DNA from: Marinobacterium stanieri
GTDB lineage: Bacteria; Pseudomonadota; Gammaproteobacteria; Pseudomonadales; Balneatricaceae
Reading direction: 5' to 3'
Assembly (NCBI RefSeq): GCF_900155945.1
Contig: NZ_FTMN01000001.1
Location: 945,682 to 1,009,681 of the forward strand
Length of the DNA: 64,000 nt
Of this stretch, positions 41,299 through 53,715 are shown piece after piece (the stretch's first letter is position 1; each line of letters begins with the position of its first letter). The notes beneath the pieces were generated by a model. The model had not been told where the DNA came from and searched no databases. It saw only the letters and a list, made by a program, of their open reading frames with translations. The translations under genes were made by a program, and so were the position numbers.

Positions 41299-41979
41299 TC
41301 ACATCAGCTCGGCAAAACTATCCACAACCCGATCCGGCGAGCAGTTTTCCACCGGCTCGCCATGGTTGTAGCCATAACTGACACATACCACCGGACAGCC
41401 GGCCGCACGGGCCGCGTCCACGTCGTTACGCGAATCCCCCAGCATCAAGGCCTGCTCAGGCGCACAGCCTGTAGCCTCAAGCACGCTCAGCAGCGGCAAG
41501 GGGTCCGGTTTTTTCACCGGCAGACTGTCGCCACCCAATACCTGATCGAAGTACTGCTCGATTTTCATCGCCTTCAACAAGGGAGTGGTAAAGGCCATCG
41601 GCTTGTTGGTCACCACCGCCATGGGCACCCCCGCCTGCTGCAGGTGGATCAACAGCTCTTCAACCCCCGGATAGAGCCGGGCGTAGCGGCCGTTGCTCTG
41701 GGTATATGCTGCCAGAAATACCTCAAAGGCCGCCTGGAACAGTTCAGGCTCAAGTGATTCTTCAGTCGGGTGCATTTCACCGGTGAGTGCACGCTTAACC
41801 AGTACCTGGGCACCATTACCTACCCACTGGCGTACCCGCTCTTCACCGGCTGGCTCACGCCCTATGGCCTGCAGCATATTATCCACAGCAGCCGTCAGAT
41901 CCAGGGCACTGTCGACAAGCGTGCCATCCAGATCAAACATCACCCGTTGTGGCAACGCGCCATCAAACAGATTGCGCAT
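41299..41979 (-). CDS. gph: phosphoglycolate phosphatase
   Basis: A 226-residue HAD phosphatase with nucleophile motif VMFDLDGTLVDSA and acidic motif LMLGDSRNDVDAARAAG. It removes phosphate from 2-phosphoglycolate arising from DNA repair. Its ATG overlaps the rpe stop (TGATG), the conserved rpe-gph arrangement. Confidence 0.94.
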   Translation of the reverse strand: MRNLFDGALPQRVMFDLDGTLVDSALDLTAAVDNMLQAIGREPAGEERVRQWVGNGAQVLVKRALTGEMHPTEESLEPELFQAAFEVFLAAYTQSNGRYARLYPGVEELLIHLQQAGVPMAVVTNKPMAFTTPLLKAMKIEQYFDQVLGGDSLPVKKPDPLPLLSVLEATGCAPEQALMLGDSRNDVDAARAAGCPVVCVSYGYNHGEPVENCSPDRVVDSFAELM

Positions 41980-42653
41980 CAGCCCGCCGCCTTGGCCAGT
42001 TCGGCACGCATCTGGGCGATGGTCGCGGCATAATCATCAGTGTTAAAGATGGCGGAACCGGCCACGAAGGTATCAGCCCCTGCCGCCGCGATATCAGCAA
42101 TATTGCCAATGCCAACACCACCATCCACTTCCAGACGGATATCCAGACCGCTGGCATCGATGCGCTCACGTACCTGGCGCAGCTTGTCCAATGTGGTCGG
42201 AATGAATTTCTGACCACCGAAACCGGGGTTTACGGACATCAGCAGAATCATATCGACCTTATCCATAACATGATCCAGATGGTGCAGCGGCGTCGCAGGG
42301 TTGAATACCAGGCCGGATTTGCAGCCACCGTCACGGATCATCTGCAGCGAACGGTCGATATGTTCGGATGCTTCCGGGTGGAAGGTGATGTAGGACGCTC
42401 CCGCCTTGATGAATTCACTGATCATATGATCGACCGGCTTCACCATCAGGTGTACATCGATGGGGGCTTCGATGCCGTAGTCACGCAGCGCCTTGCAGAC
42501 CATCGGACCGATAGTCAGATTGGGCACGTAATGGTTGTCCATCACATCGAAGTGGACAATATCGGCACCGGCCGCGAGGACGTTTTCAACTTCTTCACCC
42601 AAGCGGGCAAAATCGGCGGACAGGATGGAGGGAGCAATCTTGAAATCGGCCAT
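41979..42653 (-). CDS. rpe: ribulose-phosphate 3-epimerase
   Basis: A 224-residue TIM-barrel enzyme of the pentose phosphate pathway, interconverting ribulose 5-phosphate and xylulose 5-phosphate. Motifs: [33 protein letters not shown] and [14 protein letters not shown]. Metal-binding His and Asp residues are in place. Translationally coupled to gph. Confidence 0.97.
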   Translation of the reverse strand: MADFKIAPSILSADFARLGEEVENVLAAGADIVHFDVMDNHYVPNLTIGPMVCKALRDYGIEAPIDVHLMVKPVDHMISEFIKAGASYITFHPEASEHIDRSLQMIRDGGCKSGLVFNPATPLHHLDHVMDKVDMILLMSVNPGFGGQKFIPTTLDKLRQVRERIDASGLDIRLEVDGGVGIGNIADIAAAGADTFVAGSAIFNTDDYAATIAQMRAELAKAAG

Positions 42654-42754
42654 GGGAACTCATTGACTGGTTAATTATGCAGCTATTGTACCCAAGGCAG
42701 GCGGCGGATTCAGCAATGCTTGCGAGCCGGAGCCCGTGCATCGATAATCGCCTG

Positions 42755-43813
42755 ATGCGTACACTAATTCCAGCTTTGCTTATCTCCCTGCTCACAGCCA
42801 GTCATCCTCTTATTGCGGCGGAGGATGGCGAGCGCGCGCAGGCCGGCGTCACCAGCCTTGAAGATCAGCTGATTGAAGCGCTGGACAGCAGCTATGAACT
42901 GCTGGAGCTGGATACCGGCGATGACCGCTATTCATTGGTGTTCCGCCCGGCCATGACGGCCAATGCCCTGGGTAACCTGTTGCTGCTGCCCGATACCGGC
43001 AGTGCTGAAGCCTGGCTGGAACAGTCTCGTGCGCTGGCCGCCTACCTGCCGGAACATGGTTGGAACCTGATGATCGTGCAGCCGCCGCTGCCACCCGCCC
43101 CATCACTGCCGACAAGAACACTTCCGGTTATCAAACGCCTGAATACAGCACCGGCGACCGCCACTGAGGATACTGACGCTGGCGCAGCAGCCCCTGCGCC
43201 GGCGCCAACCGCCCCGGCCGAAACAACCGATGCGGCTGCGGAAAATGAGGCACAACCTGAACAGGCACAACCCTTCCCCGACCGCTACAACGCCCGCTTT
43301 CAGGCTGCCTGGGCAGAACTGGTACAGCGCGGCAGCGGCAAGCAAAAACTGGTGTTGGGTATTGGCAGCAGCTCGACCTGGGCGGCGCAGTTTGCACTGG
43401 CACGTGGAGAGGATATTGATCTGGCGGTACTCAACCCTCGCCCGACGGCTGCAGCGCCCGAGGGCCTGGGAGAGCTGATGATCAAGCTCAAGGAGCGTAC
43501 CCTGATCGACCTCTACTACCACCCTCTGCCCGGCTACCCGGATGCGGAGCCGGATGCCCGCCAGCGCCGCCTGCTGGCACAGCGCGAAGGGCTCAGTCGC
43601 TACCACCAAAGCCGGTTACCGGGCGTATTCAGGGGCTGGAGTGCTGATATGCCCTGGATGACACGCAAGGTACGCGGAGTGCTGGAACGTATTTATCTAT
43701 CTGACGAGGCCGAGCCCGAAGGCCAGGCACCACAGGTTCCCCAGCTGCAACCGCCACAGCCCCCGGGAACACGCCCTCAGCCACAGCCGGCCAAGGGCCC
43801 CAGTAGCGTCTGA
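42755..43813 (+). CDS. DUF3530 family secreted protein
   Basis: A 352-residue protein with a signal peptide (about residues 1-22, ending LIAA). Two structured parts (about 25-135 and 185-330), alpha/beta-hydrolase-like in look with GIGSSSTWAAQFALA, flank an Ala/Pro/Glu-rich linker (about 140-185). The C-terminus is a Pro/Gln-rich tail. The DUF3530 family is found in Pseudomonas and relatives and has no assigned role. The start at 42755 places the signal peptide at the N-terminus; the frame extends to 42677. No clear Shine-Dalgarno. Confidence 0.78.
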   Translation: MRTLIPALLISLLTASHPLIAAEDGERAQAGVTSLEDQLIEALDSSYELLELDTGDDRYSLVFRPAMTANALGNLLLLPDTGSAEAWLEQSRALAAYLPEHGWNLMIVQPPLPPAPSLPTRTLPVIKRLNTAPATATEDTDAGAAAPAPAPTAPAETTDAAAENEAQPEQAQPFPDRYNARFQAAWAELVQRGSGKQKLVLGIGSSSTWAAQFALARGEDIDLAVLNPRPTAAAPEGLGELMIKLKERTLIDLYYHPLPGYPDAEPDARQRRLLAQREGLSRYHQSRLPGVFRGWSADMPWMTRKVRGVLERIYLSDEAEPEGQAPQVPQLQPPQPPGTRPQPQPAKGPSSV

Positions 43814-44632
43814 TCAACGCATGTTGCGTGATGCCTTGATACGGTCGTAAGCCGCCTGGATCTCCTGGGTCTTCTCTTTCGCCAGCTGAATCATGTCTTC
43901 CGGAACACCCTTGGACATCAACTTGTCCGGGTGGTGCTGGCTCATCAGCTTGCGCCAGGTTTTCTTCACCTCGGCATCAGAGGCATCGGGACTGACACCC
44001 AGCACGCCGTAGGCATCCTTCAACAGGCTGGCTGAATCAGCCCCCGGATTGGCATGCCCCTGCCAGGAATGCTGACGAAAGGCTTCCTCCGCGCGCATTC
44101 TCGACATCAGCAGTTCCACTTCCTGCTGAGTAAACTGCAGCTGTGTAAAGACCTGCTGCAACACCGCCTGCTCGGCCGCACTGATTTCACCATCCGCCAT
44201 GGCAGCCTGCAGCTGAATTTCCACGAACATCAGCTTCACCGCCGAGCGATTCCTGAGCATCAAGGCCAGCGGGCGCAGCACTTCAGCCACATCAAAATGT
44301 TCTTCCTTGCCTTCAGAGAAGAAATCGATCGCTTCACGGCGACGTGCATCGCCAAGGCCCATTCGCTGCATCACCTCGCGGGCAAAACGGATTTCCTGCT
44401 CGGAAACACGGCCATCGGCTTTGGCGATCTTGCCCATCACCGTAAAGGTGGCGCGGAAGAACAGCTGCTGCGGGTTATAGGCCTGCAGCTTCTTGCTCAG
44501 CCCTCGCTGCAGCAAAAAGCCAACGGCGCCGCCCAACAGCAAGCCCATGGGGCCACCCGAGAGCAGACCAATCAGACCGCCGACAATGGCACCACCACGG
44601 TATTGCTTAAGTTGTCCCAACAGGGAGTCCAT
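43814..44632 (-). CDS. djlA: membrane-anchored DnaJ-like co-chaperone DjlA
   Basis: A 272-residue protein: an N-terminal glycine-rich membrane segment (about 12-36), a TerB-like helical domain (about 55-170) and a C-terminal J domain with the HPD motif in SQHHPDKLMSKG. DjlA stimulates DnaK at the inner membrane. GGAGA precedes the start. It follows murU by 9 bp in the amgK-murU-djlA order known from Pseudomonas. Confidence 0.94.
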   Translation of the reverse strand: MDSLLGQLKQYRGGAIVGGLIGLLSGGPMGLLLGGAVGFLLQRGLSKKLQAYNPQQLFFRATFTVMGKIAKADGRVSEQEIRFAREVMQRMGLGDARRREAIDFFSEGKEEHFDVAEVLRPLALMLRNRSAVKLMFVEIQLQAAMADGEISAAEQAVLQQVFTQLQFTQQEVELLMSRMRAEEAFRQHSWQGHANPGADSASLLKDAYGVLGVSPDASDAEVKKTWRKLMSQHHPDKLMSKGVPEDMIQLAKEKTQEIQAAYDRIKASRNMR

Positions 44633-44641
44633 AGTGTCTCC

Positions 44642-46362
<1,721 letters not shown>

Positions 46363-46482
46363 TCGCCTTTATCCTCTAGCACTTGAACTTGTGAATGCTT
46401 TATCATGCGTGGTTCGATATGGTACTCGACTTACGGGCCGCCATGAAACAGGCCCGGCCGCAACCGGATAGCGACTCTTCTA

Positions 46483-49239
46483 ATGCCCTTTGACACCCGA
46501 GCAGGATTCAAACTGAGCTTGGCCATTGCTGCAGCCCTGGGCAGCCAAGGCCTGCACGCCCAGAATACAACGGAACGCTTGTGGAGCTGTGACCTGGCCC
46601 CCGATGGCGAATGGAAATGCGACGTCAATGAAGCGGCGATGAAAGAGCAGGAAGCCGCTGCCGAAGCTGCGGCCTCTGCAACGGTTAAAGAGCCCCCCGA
46701 AGAACCCGATACCAACACGGCCAAAGCGCCCGTCGAGCCTGCACCTGCACCAGCACCAGCAAAGGCAACTGCTGATACAGTCGCTGACGAACAGAGCACC
46801 CGCGTCCGTATCGCGGAGAAGCGCCGCACCCAGGAAGCGGACCTGAAACTCAATGCCAGCGGGCCAGATGAGTGGAACTGCGTCGCGGATGGCGATAGCT
46901 GGGCCTGTAAGCAAACGGCATCCCGGGTATTGCAAAGTGCACCCTTGCCATCGCCTCGCAAGGCGGTCGTTTTGGCCCCCGAGCAGGCAGCTTATCTGGA
47001 CTGGTATCCCTACGCCGCCGGCGAGACAACCGGAGCCTGCACAGGCCGCTATATCCAGCCCGAACTGGATTACCTGCAGGATGACCGTCCGCTGGACCAA
47101 CAGCCGGTTCTCATCGACGCCCTGAACTCCAGCGCTGCACTGGACGGCCTGACCACTCTGGAAGGTGGCATCCAGATCCAGCGTGGTGGCCGCATGATCA
47201 GCAGTACCCGTGGCGAATACAACCGCGAAACCAACCAGGCCCGCCTGTTTGGTGAAGTACGCTATCGCGAGCCCGGTTTCCTGCTGCTGGGTGAACAGGC
47301 AGATGCCGACATGCTCAGCGGTGATACCCGCTTCCACAATGCCCAGTACGTCATGCATGAAGAACACATGCGCGGGCAAGCCAGCCGCATTACCCGTTTT
47401 GGCGATAACCGTGTACGTCTCGATGAAGGCGCGCTGACCTACTGTGAACCGGGCAGCAACGCCTGGCAGCTGGCGGCCGACTCCATTGTGCTGGATCCGG
47501 AAACCGGCCGCGGCGTTGCACGCCACGCCAGCCTCGATGTAATGGGCGTACCCGTTCTCTATACGCCCTATCTGTCTTTCCCCATCGATGACCGCCGCCA
47601 GTCCGGTTTCCTGTACCCCAGCATCCGTTACTCCGCCAGCAACGGGATCGATCTGTCGGTACCCTACTATTTCAATATCGCCCCCAATGTGGACGATACG
47701 CTGACGCCCCGTTATATCGGTGAGCGCGGCCTGCTGCTTGAGAACGAACTGCGCTACATGAACAGCTGGTCGTCCAACCGCCTCAGTACCGCCTGGATGT
47801 CCAATGACGACAAGCTGGGCGAAGACCGCTGGGTGCTGGGCCTGAACCACAACGGTGAACTGCTGGATAACCTCTACAGCCATGTGGACTTCACTCGCGT
47901 CAGCGACGATGACTACTACGAAGACCTGAGCACCAGTCTTGAAGTGCAGCGTGATGACCACCTGGACCAGCGCCTGGACCTGACCTACCGCCAGCCCAAC
48001 TGGAACCTGTACTTCAGCACCCAGAGCTACCAGACCATCAGCGGTACCACACCCTACGAGCGCCTGCCGCAGCTGCACCTGCAAGGCTGGGAAAGCTACC
48101 TTGGAAACGCGCTCAACCTGGATTACGACGCCGAGTTCGTACGCTTCGACCGCGACCTGGACAGCCGTTATGCGCCCAGCGTAAGCGCCAATGATGTCCA
48201 TGACCGTACCACCGGTGACCGTATTCACCTGGAGCCGCGCCTGAGCCTGGCACTGGACCGTCCCTGGGGTTACCTGCGGCCAAGTGCCGGTCTCTGGTAC
48301 AGCCAGTATGACCTGGAAAATGACAGCTTCGATATCGATGCCCGTCCCAGTGTTGCTGCCGGGCTGGTGAGCCTGGATTCCGGCCTGATGCTGGAGCGCG
48401 GTTACAACACCGACAAGGGCACCTATACACAGACACTGGAGCCTCGCCTGTTCCTGCTGCACGCCAGTGCCGAAGATCAGGACGATGCGCCCATTTTCGA
48501 CTCCAGCGAACTGGATTTCACCTACTACAGCCTGTTCCACACCACCGGCTGGAGTGGCAACGACCGCATCGCAGATACCTCCCAGGCCAGCCTGGGTCTG
48601 TCCAGCGCGCTGTATTCCAGCCAGGGACAGGAAGTGATGCGTCTGGCGGCGGCTCAGGCCTACTACTTCAGTGATCGTGATGCCGCGGCACTGCGCCCGG
48701 GCGATATTACCGGCCGGGAAAACAGCACCAACCTGGCGACTCTGGCCAGCTGGTCACCGCTGCCCAACCTGCGCCTGAGCCACAACGGTGAAATAGATCG
48801 CAACAGCTACGACCTGCTGGAACAGAACTATAAGCTCAGCTTCCGCCCGGGTGACCGTCGTCTGTTCTACTTGAGCTACCGTGACAACACCCGCAAGAAG
48901 CCGATCGATGGTAACCAGCAGCTGGACATGGCCTTCCGCTGGCCGATCAATAACCAGTGGACCGGCTACGGCCGCTTGCAACAGGATCTGGATGCCAGCG
49001 AGAATCTTGAAACCCTGCTGGGGATCGAGTATTCAAGCTGTTGCTGGAAAGTACGCCTGACTGGCCGTCGCTGGGTAGTTGACCCGGACAGCATCGATAC
49101 AGGCGAAGCATTCGAAACAGACAATGGCGTTTTCCTGCAGTTTGTCCTGCGTGGCCTCGGCTCTTTTGGGCAGGACCAGGGCAGTGAATACCTGAAGGAA
49201 GTTACCGGATATGACGAGGATGAAGATGGCACTTTCTAA
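46483..49239 (+). CDS. lptD: LPS assembly outer-membrane protein LptD
   Basis: A 918-residue protein: signal peptide (to about residue 26, GLHAQ), an N-terminal extension with two short Trp/Cys repeats (LWSCDLAPDGEWKCD and WNCVADGDSWACK) separated by an Ala/Pro-rich linker, the OstA-like jellyroll (about 210-330) and the large C-terminal beta barrel. The Cys pair SCCW near the C-terminus fits the inter-domain disulfides of LptD. It inserts LPS into the outer leaflet with LptE. First gene of lptD-surA-pdxA-ksgA-apaG. Confidence 0.96.
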   Translation: MPFDTRAGFKLSLAIAAALGSQGLHAQNTTERLWSCDLAPDGEWKCDVNEAAMKEQEAAAEAAASATVKEPPEEPDTNTAKAPVEPAPAPAPAKATADTVADEQSTRVRIAEKRRTQEADLKLNASGPDEWNCVADGDSWACKQTASRVLQSAPLPSPRKAVVLAPEQAAYLDWYPYAAGETTGACTGRYIQPELDYLQDDRPLDQQPVLIDALNSSAALDGLTTLEGGIQIQRGGRMISSTRGEYNRETNQARLFGEVRYREPGFLLLGEQADADMLSGDTRFHNAQYVMHEEHMRGQASRITRFGDNRVRLDEGALTYCEPGSNAWQLAADSIVLDPETGRGVARHASLDVMGVPVLYTPYLSFPIDDRRQSGFLYPSIRYSASNGIDLSVPYYFNIAPNVDDTLTPRYIGERGLLLENELRYMNSWSSNRLSTAWMSNDDKLGEDRWVLGLNHNGELLDNLYSHVDFTRVSDDDYYEDLSTSLEVQRDDHLDQRLDLTYRQPNWNLYFSTQSYQTISGTTPYERLPQLHLQGWESYLGNALNLDYDAEFVRFDRDLDSRYAPSVSANDVHDRTTGDRIHLEPRLSLALDRPWGYLRPSAGLWYSQYDLENDSFDIDARPSVAAGLVSLDSGLMLERGYNTDKGTYTQTLEPRLFLLHASAEDQDDAPIFDSSELDFTYYSLFHTTGWSGNDRIADTSQASLGLSSALYSSQGQEVMRLAAAQAYYFSDRDAAALRPGDITGRENSTNLATLASWSPLPNLRLSHNGEIDRNSYDLLEQNYKLSFRPGDRRLFYLSYRDNTRKKPIDGNQQLDMAFRWPINNQWTGYGRLQQDLDASENLETLLGIEYSSCCWKVRLTGRRWVVDPDSIDTGEAFETDNGVFLQFVLRGLGSFGQDQGSEYLKEVTGYDEDEDGTF

Positions 49240-50515
49240 ATTTGCACGCCCCCTGCTGGGCCTGCTGGTGATGACAGCTCCCCTGAGCATGGCCAACGCA
49301 GAAGTGCTGGACCGAATCGCTGCGGTGGTCAACGAAGGCATCGTATTGCAAAGCGAGCTGGATCAGCGCACGGCACAGGTTCGCCAGCAGGTCGCCGCCG
49401 GCAATGACACCCGCCTGCCACCCGAAGATGTGCTGCGTGAGCAGGTACTGGACCGCCTCATTCTGGAAAGCCTGCAGGTGCAGATTGCCGAACGCCAGGG
49501 TATCCGCGTGTCCGACAACCAGCTCAACCAGGCCATTAACCGCATTGCGGAACAGAACGGCATGACCCTGAGCCAGTTTCGTGATGCCCTGATCGCCGAA
49601 GGCCAGGACTATGCCCAGGCCCGTGAGCAGATTCGCCGTGAAATCCTGCTGACCCAGGTGCAACAGGGCAGCGTCAACCGACGCATCAGCGTGTCTGACC
49701 AGGAAGTACAGAGTTTCCTGGATTCCGAGCTGGGCCAGCAGCAGGTGCAGGCCGAATTCCAGCTGCGCAATATTCTGGTTGCCCTGCCCGAAGGCGCCAG
49801 CCCCGAGATGATCCAGAAGGCAGAAGCCAAGGCCCTGCGCCTGAGTGAACAGCTTGATGCCGGCACCGATTTCGCTGAATTGGCCATTGCCGAGTCCAAT
49901 GCACCCAACGCCCTGCAGGGCGGCGAGCTGGGTTGGCGCAAGGAAACCGAGCTGCCAACCGCATTGGCTGACGCCATCGCCAAACTGGGCCCGGGTGAAA
50001 TCAGCAAACCGATCAAAACACCGGGCGGTTTCCACCTGCTGAAAGTGGAAGACAAGCGCGGCGGCAAGGTGCAGCTGGTCGAACAGACACAGGTTCGCCA
50101 CATCCTGCTCACGCCTAACGAAATCCGCAGCGAGGCCCAAACCCGCCGCGAGATCAACGACCTCTACCAGCGCCTGCAGGAAGGTCAGCCGTTTGATGAA
50201 CTGGCCCGTCGCCACAGCGATGACAGCGCCAGCGGCTCCCAGGGAGGCGAACTGGGCTGGACGCAAAACGGCCAGATGGTGCCTGAGTTCGAGCAGGTCA
50301 TGAACACCACCGCAGAAGGTGAAATCAGCCGCCCCTTCGAGTCCCGTTTTGGCTGGCATATCCTGCAGGTGCAGGATCGCCGTACCCAGGATCTGGGTGA
50401 AGAGATGCTGGAAGCCCAGGCACGCAATACCATTCGCCAGCGCAAGTTCAGTGAAGAGCTGACCAACTGGCTGCGCGAAATCCGTTCCCAGGCCTACATC
50501 GAGCGTAAGATCTAA
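49226..50515 (+). CDS. surA: periplasmic chaperone and prolyl isomerase SurA
   Basis: A 429-residue protein: signal peptide ([12 protein letters not shown] to about residue 25), N-terminal chaperone domain, two parvulin domains (about 172-273 and 283-382) and a C-terminal helix. SurA guides outer-membrane proteins, including LptD, to the BAM complex. The start is set at ATG 49226, 6 nt after GAGGA; the start overlaps the lptD end by 14 nt. Confidence 0.96.
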   Translation: MALSKFARPLLGLLVMTAPLSMANAEVLDRIAAVVNEGIVLQSELDQRTAQVRQQVAAGNDTRLPPEDVLREQVLDRLILESLQVQIAERQGIRVSDNQLNQAINRIAEQNGMTLSQFRDALIAEGQDYAQAREQIRREILLTQVQQGSVNRRISVSDQEVQSFLDSELGQQQVQAEFQLRNILVALPEGASPEMIQKAEAKALRLSEQLDAGTDFAELAIAESNAPNALQGGELGWRKETELPTALADAIAKLGPGEISKPIKTPGGFHLLKVEDKRGGKVQLVEQTQVRHILLTPNEIRSEAQTRREINDLYQRLQEGQPFDELARRHSDDSASGSQGGELGWTQNGQMVPEFEQVMNTTAEGEISRPFESRFGWHILQVQDRRTQDLGEEMLEAQARNTIRQRKFSEELTNWLREIRSQAYIERKI

Positions 50516-50516
50516 C

Positions 50517-51509
50517 GTGAGCTGCCCCAGAATAGCGATTACGCCGGGCGAACCCGCCGGCATTGGCCCCGAACTCTGCGCCCAACTGGCACAGCAGGCT
50601 CACCCCTGTCAGCTGGTAGCCGTGGCTGATCCGGATCTGCTGCGTCAACGCGCCGAGCTGCTGGGCCTGCCGCTGGAGATTCTGCCGTTCAACAGCAGCT
50701 CACCCGCACAGCCGGCACCGCCGGGCGCCCTCTACTGCCTGCCCGTCGACCTGGTAACAGAAAGCCTCCCCGGCAAGCTCGAAACAGCCAATGCTTCCTA
50801 TGTGCTGGAAACCCTGCGCCAGGCCACCCTTGGCTGCATGTCGGGTGATTTCCAGGCACTGCTGACCGCGCCGGTGCACAAGGGCGTCATCAATGATGCC
50901 GGTATTCCCTTCAGCGGCCATACCGAATTTCTGGAAGAGATGACCGCCAGCCGCAAGGTTGTGATGATGCTGGCCACAGAGGGTCTGAAGGTGGCCCTGG
51001 CCACCACCCACCTGCCGCTGAGCGCGGTACCCGGTGCCATCACCCGCCCGTTGCTGGAAGAGGTCATTACAGTGCTGGTGCACGACCTCAAACATGCCTT
51101 TGGCATTGAGCAGCCCCGTATTCTGGTTGCAGGCCTCAACCCCCATGCCGGCGAAGGCGGGCATATGGGACGTGAAGAGATCGATACCATCACCCCAGTG
51201 ATGGAGCAGTTCCGCGACCAGGGTACCAACCTGATCGGACCACTGCCGGCCGACACCCTGTTTACCGATCACCACCTCCGTGATGCCGATGCCGTTCTGG
51301 CCATGTATCATGATCAGGGACTACCGGTTCTGAAATACAAGGGGTTTGGCCGCGCCGCCAATATCACGCTGGGTCTGCCCATTATCCGCACCTCGGTTGA
51401 TCACGGCACCGCGCTGGATCTGGCCGGAACCGGCCAGGCTGACGTCGGCAGTCTGCACACCGCCCTCCAGTTCGCGCTGGATATGGCCCGCCATCAAGCA
51501 GGACAGTGA
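50517..51509 (+). CDS. pdxA: 4-hydroxythreonine-4-phosphate dehydrogenase
   Basis: A 330-residue PdxA of pyridoxal phosphate synthesis. Motifs: [24 protein letters not shown], the metal-binding His region [10 protein letters not shown] and [16 protein letters not shown]. It starts with GTG one base after the surA stop. Its end overlaps possible upstream starts of ksgA. Confidence 0.96.
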   Translation: MSCPRIAITPGEPAGIGPELCAQLAQQAHPCQLVAVADPDLLRQRAELLGLPLEILPFNSSSPAQPAPPGALYCLPVDLVTESLPGKLETANASYVLETLRQATLGCMSGDFQALLTAPVHKGVINDAGIPFSGHTEFLEEMTASRKVVMMLATEGLKVALATTHLPLSAVPGAITRPLLEEVITVLVHDLKHAFGIEQPRILVAGLNPHAGEGGHMGREEIDTITPVMEQFRDQGTNLIGPLPADTLFTDHHLRDADAVLAMYHDQGLPVLKYKGFGRAANITLGLPIIRTSVDHGTALDLAGTGQADVGSLHTALQFALDMARHQAGQ

Positions 51510-51511
51510 AC

Positions 51512-52327
51512 ATGAGTAAAAAACCCGCCGGCCACAAGGCGCGCAAACGCTTTGGTCAGAACTTTCTGCACGATCAGGGCGTGATCGGCCGTATCATCCG
51601 CGCCATCAACCCTCAGCCCAAGCATCACCTGGTCGAAATCGGCCCGGGTCTGGGGGCGCTGACGGAAGAACTGCTGGATGCGACCAACGGACACCTGGAT
51701 GCCGTGGAACTGGACCGTGATCTGATCCCGGTGCTGCGTACCCAATTTTTCCGCTATGCCGATACCTTTACCATCCACGAAGCCGATGCCCTGAAGTTCG
51801 ACTTTGCCGGCCTGAAACAGGATGAGCGCCCCTTGCGCATCGTGGGCAACCTGCCCTACAACATTTCGACGCCGCTGATCTTCCATCTGCTGAGCTTTAA
51901 CGGCCTGATTGAAGACATGCACTTCATGCTGCAGAAGGAAGTAGTGGACCGCCTGGCCGCTGGCCCAGGCGACAACCATTACGGCCGACTGGGGATCATG
52001 GCGCAGTATTATTGCCGTGTGGAACCTCTGTTTATTGTTCCTCCCGGCGCATTTTCGCCCGCACCCAAGGTCGATTCCGCTATCGTGAGACTGGTACCCT
52101 ATGCCGAACCACCGATTCCGGCCAAGGATGTGGGCCAGTTGCAGCATGTAGTACGTACCGCATTCGGTCAGCGCCGCAAGACCCTGCGTAACAACCTCAA
52201 GCAGTTGATCAGCGCAGATGCACTGGAAGCACTTGATATTGATCCGGGCCTGCGCCCCGAGCGCCTGACACTGGCCGAATTTGTACGTATCAGCGACGCT
52301 TTAACAGACGCTGCCAACAAGACTTGA
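51512..52327 (+). CDS. rsmA: 16S rRNA dimethyladenosine transferase
   Basis: A 271-residue KsgA/RsmA. The SAM-binding motif is [14 protein letters not shown] and the catalytic motif NLPYNIST. It dimethylates two adjacent adenosines near the 3' end of 16S rRNA. ATG 51512 is 2 nt after the pdxA stop, with AGGAC upstream; GTG 51506 is less likely. Confidence 0.97.
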   Translation: MSKKPAGHKARKRFGQNFLHDQGVIGRIIRAINPQPKHHLVEIGPGLGALTEELLDATNGHLDAVELDRDLIPVLRTQFFRYADTFTIHEADALKFDFAGLKQDERPLRIVGNLPYNISTPLIFHLLSFNGLIEDMHFMLQKEVVDRLAAGPGDNHYGRLGIMAQYYCRVEPLFIVPPGAFSPAPKVDSAIVRLVPYAEPPIPAKDVGQLQHVVRTAFGQRRKTLRNNLKQLISADALEALDIDPGLRPERLTLAEFVRISDALTDAANKT

Positions 52328-52374
52328 TAACCGGCATTGGCCGACAGACCAACCCAGAGGATACCCGAGCACAG

Positions 52375-52761
52375 ATGGACAGCACCGAGTTCAGCCGCAA
52401 TATCGAAATCGATGTCGCCACCGCCTACTTGCCGGAGCAATCCGAGCCGGAAGCACACCGCTTCGTTTTTTCCTACCGCATTAAAATCACCAACCATAAT
52501 GCGGAGAGCGTGCAACTGCTCAGCCGCAAATGGCGTATCACCGACGGCAACGAGCATGTTCAGGAAGTACAGGGTGAAGGCGTGGTTGGCGAGAAACCGG
52601 TAATTGAGCCGGGCCAGAGCTACGAGTACACCAGCGGCACCGTGCTGGCTACTGAAGTAGGCAGCATGGAAGGCAGCTATCAGATGACCACCACCGATGA
52701 GCTGGAATTTGAAGCGCCCATTTCCCCGTTCACTCTGGCACAGCCGAACGCTCTGCACTAA
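52375..52761 (+). CDS. apaG: ApaG protein
   Basis: A 128-residue DUF525 protein with the conserved core LLSRKWRITDGNEHVQEVQG and SGTVLATEVGSMEGSYQM. The role is unsettled; the fold is fibronectin-type and related domains occur in F-box proteins. It follows ksgA as in E. coli, but apaH is missing after it. The frame opens at TTG 52324, but homology begins at MDSTEFS. Confidence 0.93.
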   Translation: MDSTEFSRNIEIDVATAYLPEQSEPEAHRFVFSYRIKITNHNAESVQLLSRKWRITDGNEHVQEVQGEGVVGEKPVIEPGQSYEYTSGTVLATEVGSMEGSYQMTTTDELEFEAPISPFTLAQPNALH

Positions 52762-52779
52762 AAGGGTACAAGAGCGGCT

Positions 52780-53640
52780 TTAAAACAGCCCCGGTTGCTG
52801 AATCCGGGGCCGACCCGCCCAGTCATCAAACCCCTTCAATCCCGGTTTCTGCTGTTCCAGTTGCTGTGCCAGCCAACGGGCCAGCTCCGGTGCTTCGGCA
52901 TTGCTGGGCGTATGCATGAACACGAAGGGTGTTTTACCCGCCTCAATCCATTCCAGCAGTTTGCCGATCCAGGGCTGTAGCCAGTCCGTGCCCTCCTGCC
53001 AATGCAGCGGTGTAATAAACCTCAGCATGGGGGCAGAGCCTGTCGCCAGCACCCGCAGGGGAAGGCGCGGTTTCTGCTGCAGCGCTTCACGGGTCACCGC
53101 ATCCGTTTTCGGGTTGGCAAAGAGCGCCCGGGTATCAAACATGATGCGGTTTATCCCCAGGGTATGCAGCAGCACATTGAGCTGCTTTTCCGCATCACCG
53201 CCATCAAAAAAGGCAGGATGGCGCACCTCAACCGCATACCGGAATCCCGCCGGCAACTGCTGTAAAAAGTGTCCAAGCTGTGGCAAATGCTCAGGGCCGA
53301 AACGGGCCGGCAGCTGCAGACACAGCATGCCCAACTTCTGCTCCAGCGGAGCCAGCTGCACAAAGGTTTTACGCACCTCTTCTTCACAGTGCATCAGGCC
53401 AGACTGATGACTGATCGATTGCGGAAATTTGAAACAGAAGCGGAAATGCGCCGGCGTCTGCTCGCGCCAGCGCTTCACGGTCTCCTGTGCGGGCAAGCCG
53501 TAAAAAGTGGTATTGCCCTCCACCGAGCTGAAGCTGGCGGCATACTGGCTCAGCTCGGGTTGTCCTGAATCAGGCAAAATGGAGGCTTCCCAGGCCGGGT
53601 GCTTCCATTGAGGCAACCCGATGAAGTAGTCTGACGCCAT
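52780..53640 (-). CDS. DUF72 (YecE-like) protein
   Basis: A 286-residue TIM-barrel-like protein of the DUF72/YecE family (GLPQWKHPAWEASILP; VEGNTTFYGLPAQETVKRW; RYAVEVRHPAFF). Function unknown. Convergent with apaG and divergent from the motA-like gene, 75 bp apart. Confidence 0.9.
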   Translation of the reverse strand: MASDYFIGLPQWKHPAWEASILPDSGQPELSQYAASFSSVEGNTTFYGLPAQETVKRWREQTPAHFRFCFKFPQSISHQSGLMHCEEEVRKTFVQLAPLEQKLGMLCLQLPARFGPEHLPQLGHFLQQLPAGFRYAVEVRHPAFFDGGDAEKQLNVLLHTLGINRIMFDTRALFANPKTDAVTREALQQKPRLPLRVLATGSAPMLRFITPLHWQEGTDWLQPWIGKLLEWIEAGKTPFVFMHTPSNAEAPELARWLAQQLEQQKPGLKGFDDWAGRPRIQQPGLF

Positions 53641-53715
53641 GGCAACTCGTTGTTATACTGCAAGCTCGTGGACACACTTGTCCCTCATATCAAGCTGACA
53701 GGGTACTGAATCAGG

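Noticed and set aside
46363-46482. Possible sigma-E promoter before lptD
   Set aside because: A GAACTT is present but no fitting -10 lies at the required spacing.
46480-48540. Long minus-strand open frame (686 codons) opposite lptD
   Set aside because: Shadow of the GC-rich lptD codon pattern; composition is not protein-like and lptD is unmistakable.
49202-50563. Minus-strand open frame (453 codons) opposite surA
   Set aside because: Shadow frame of surA with no recognisable domain.
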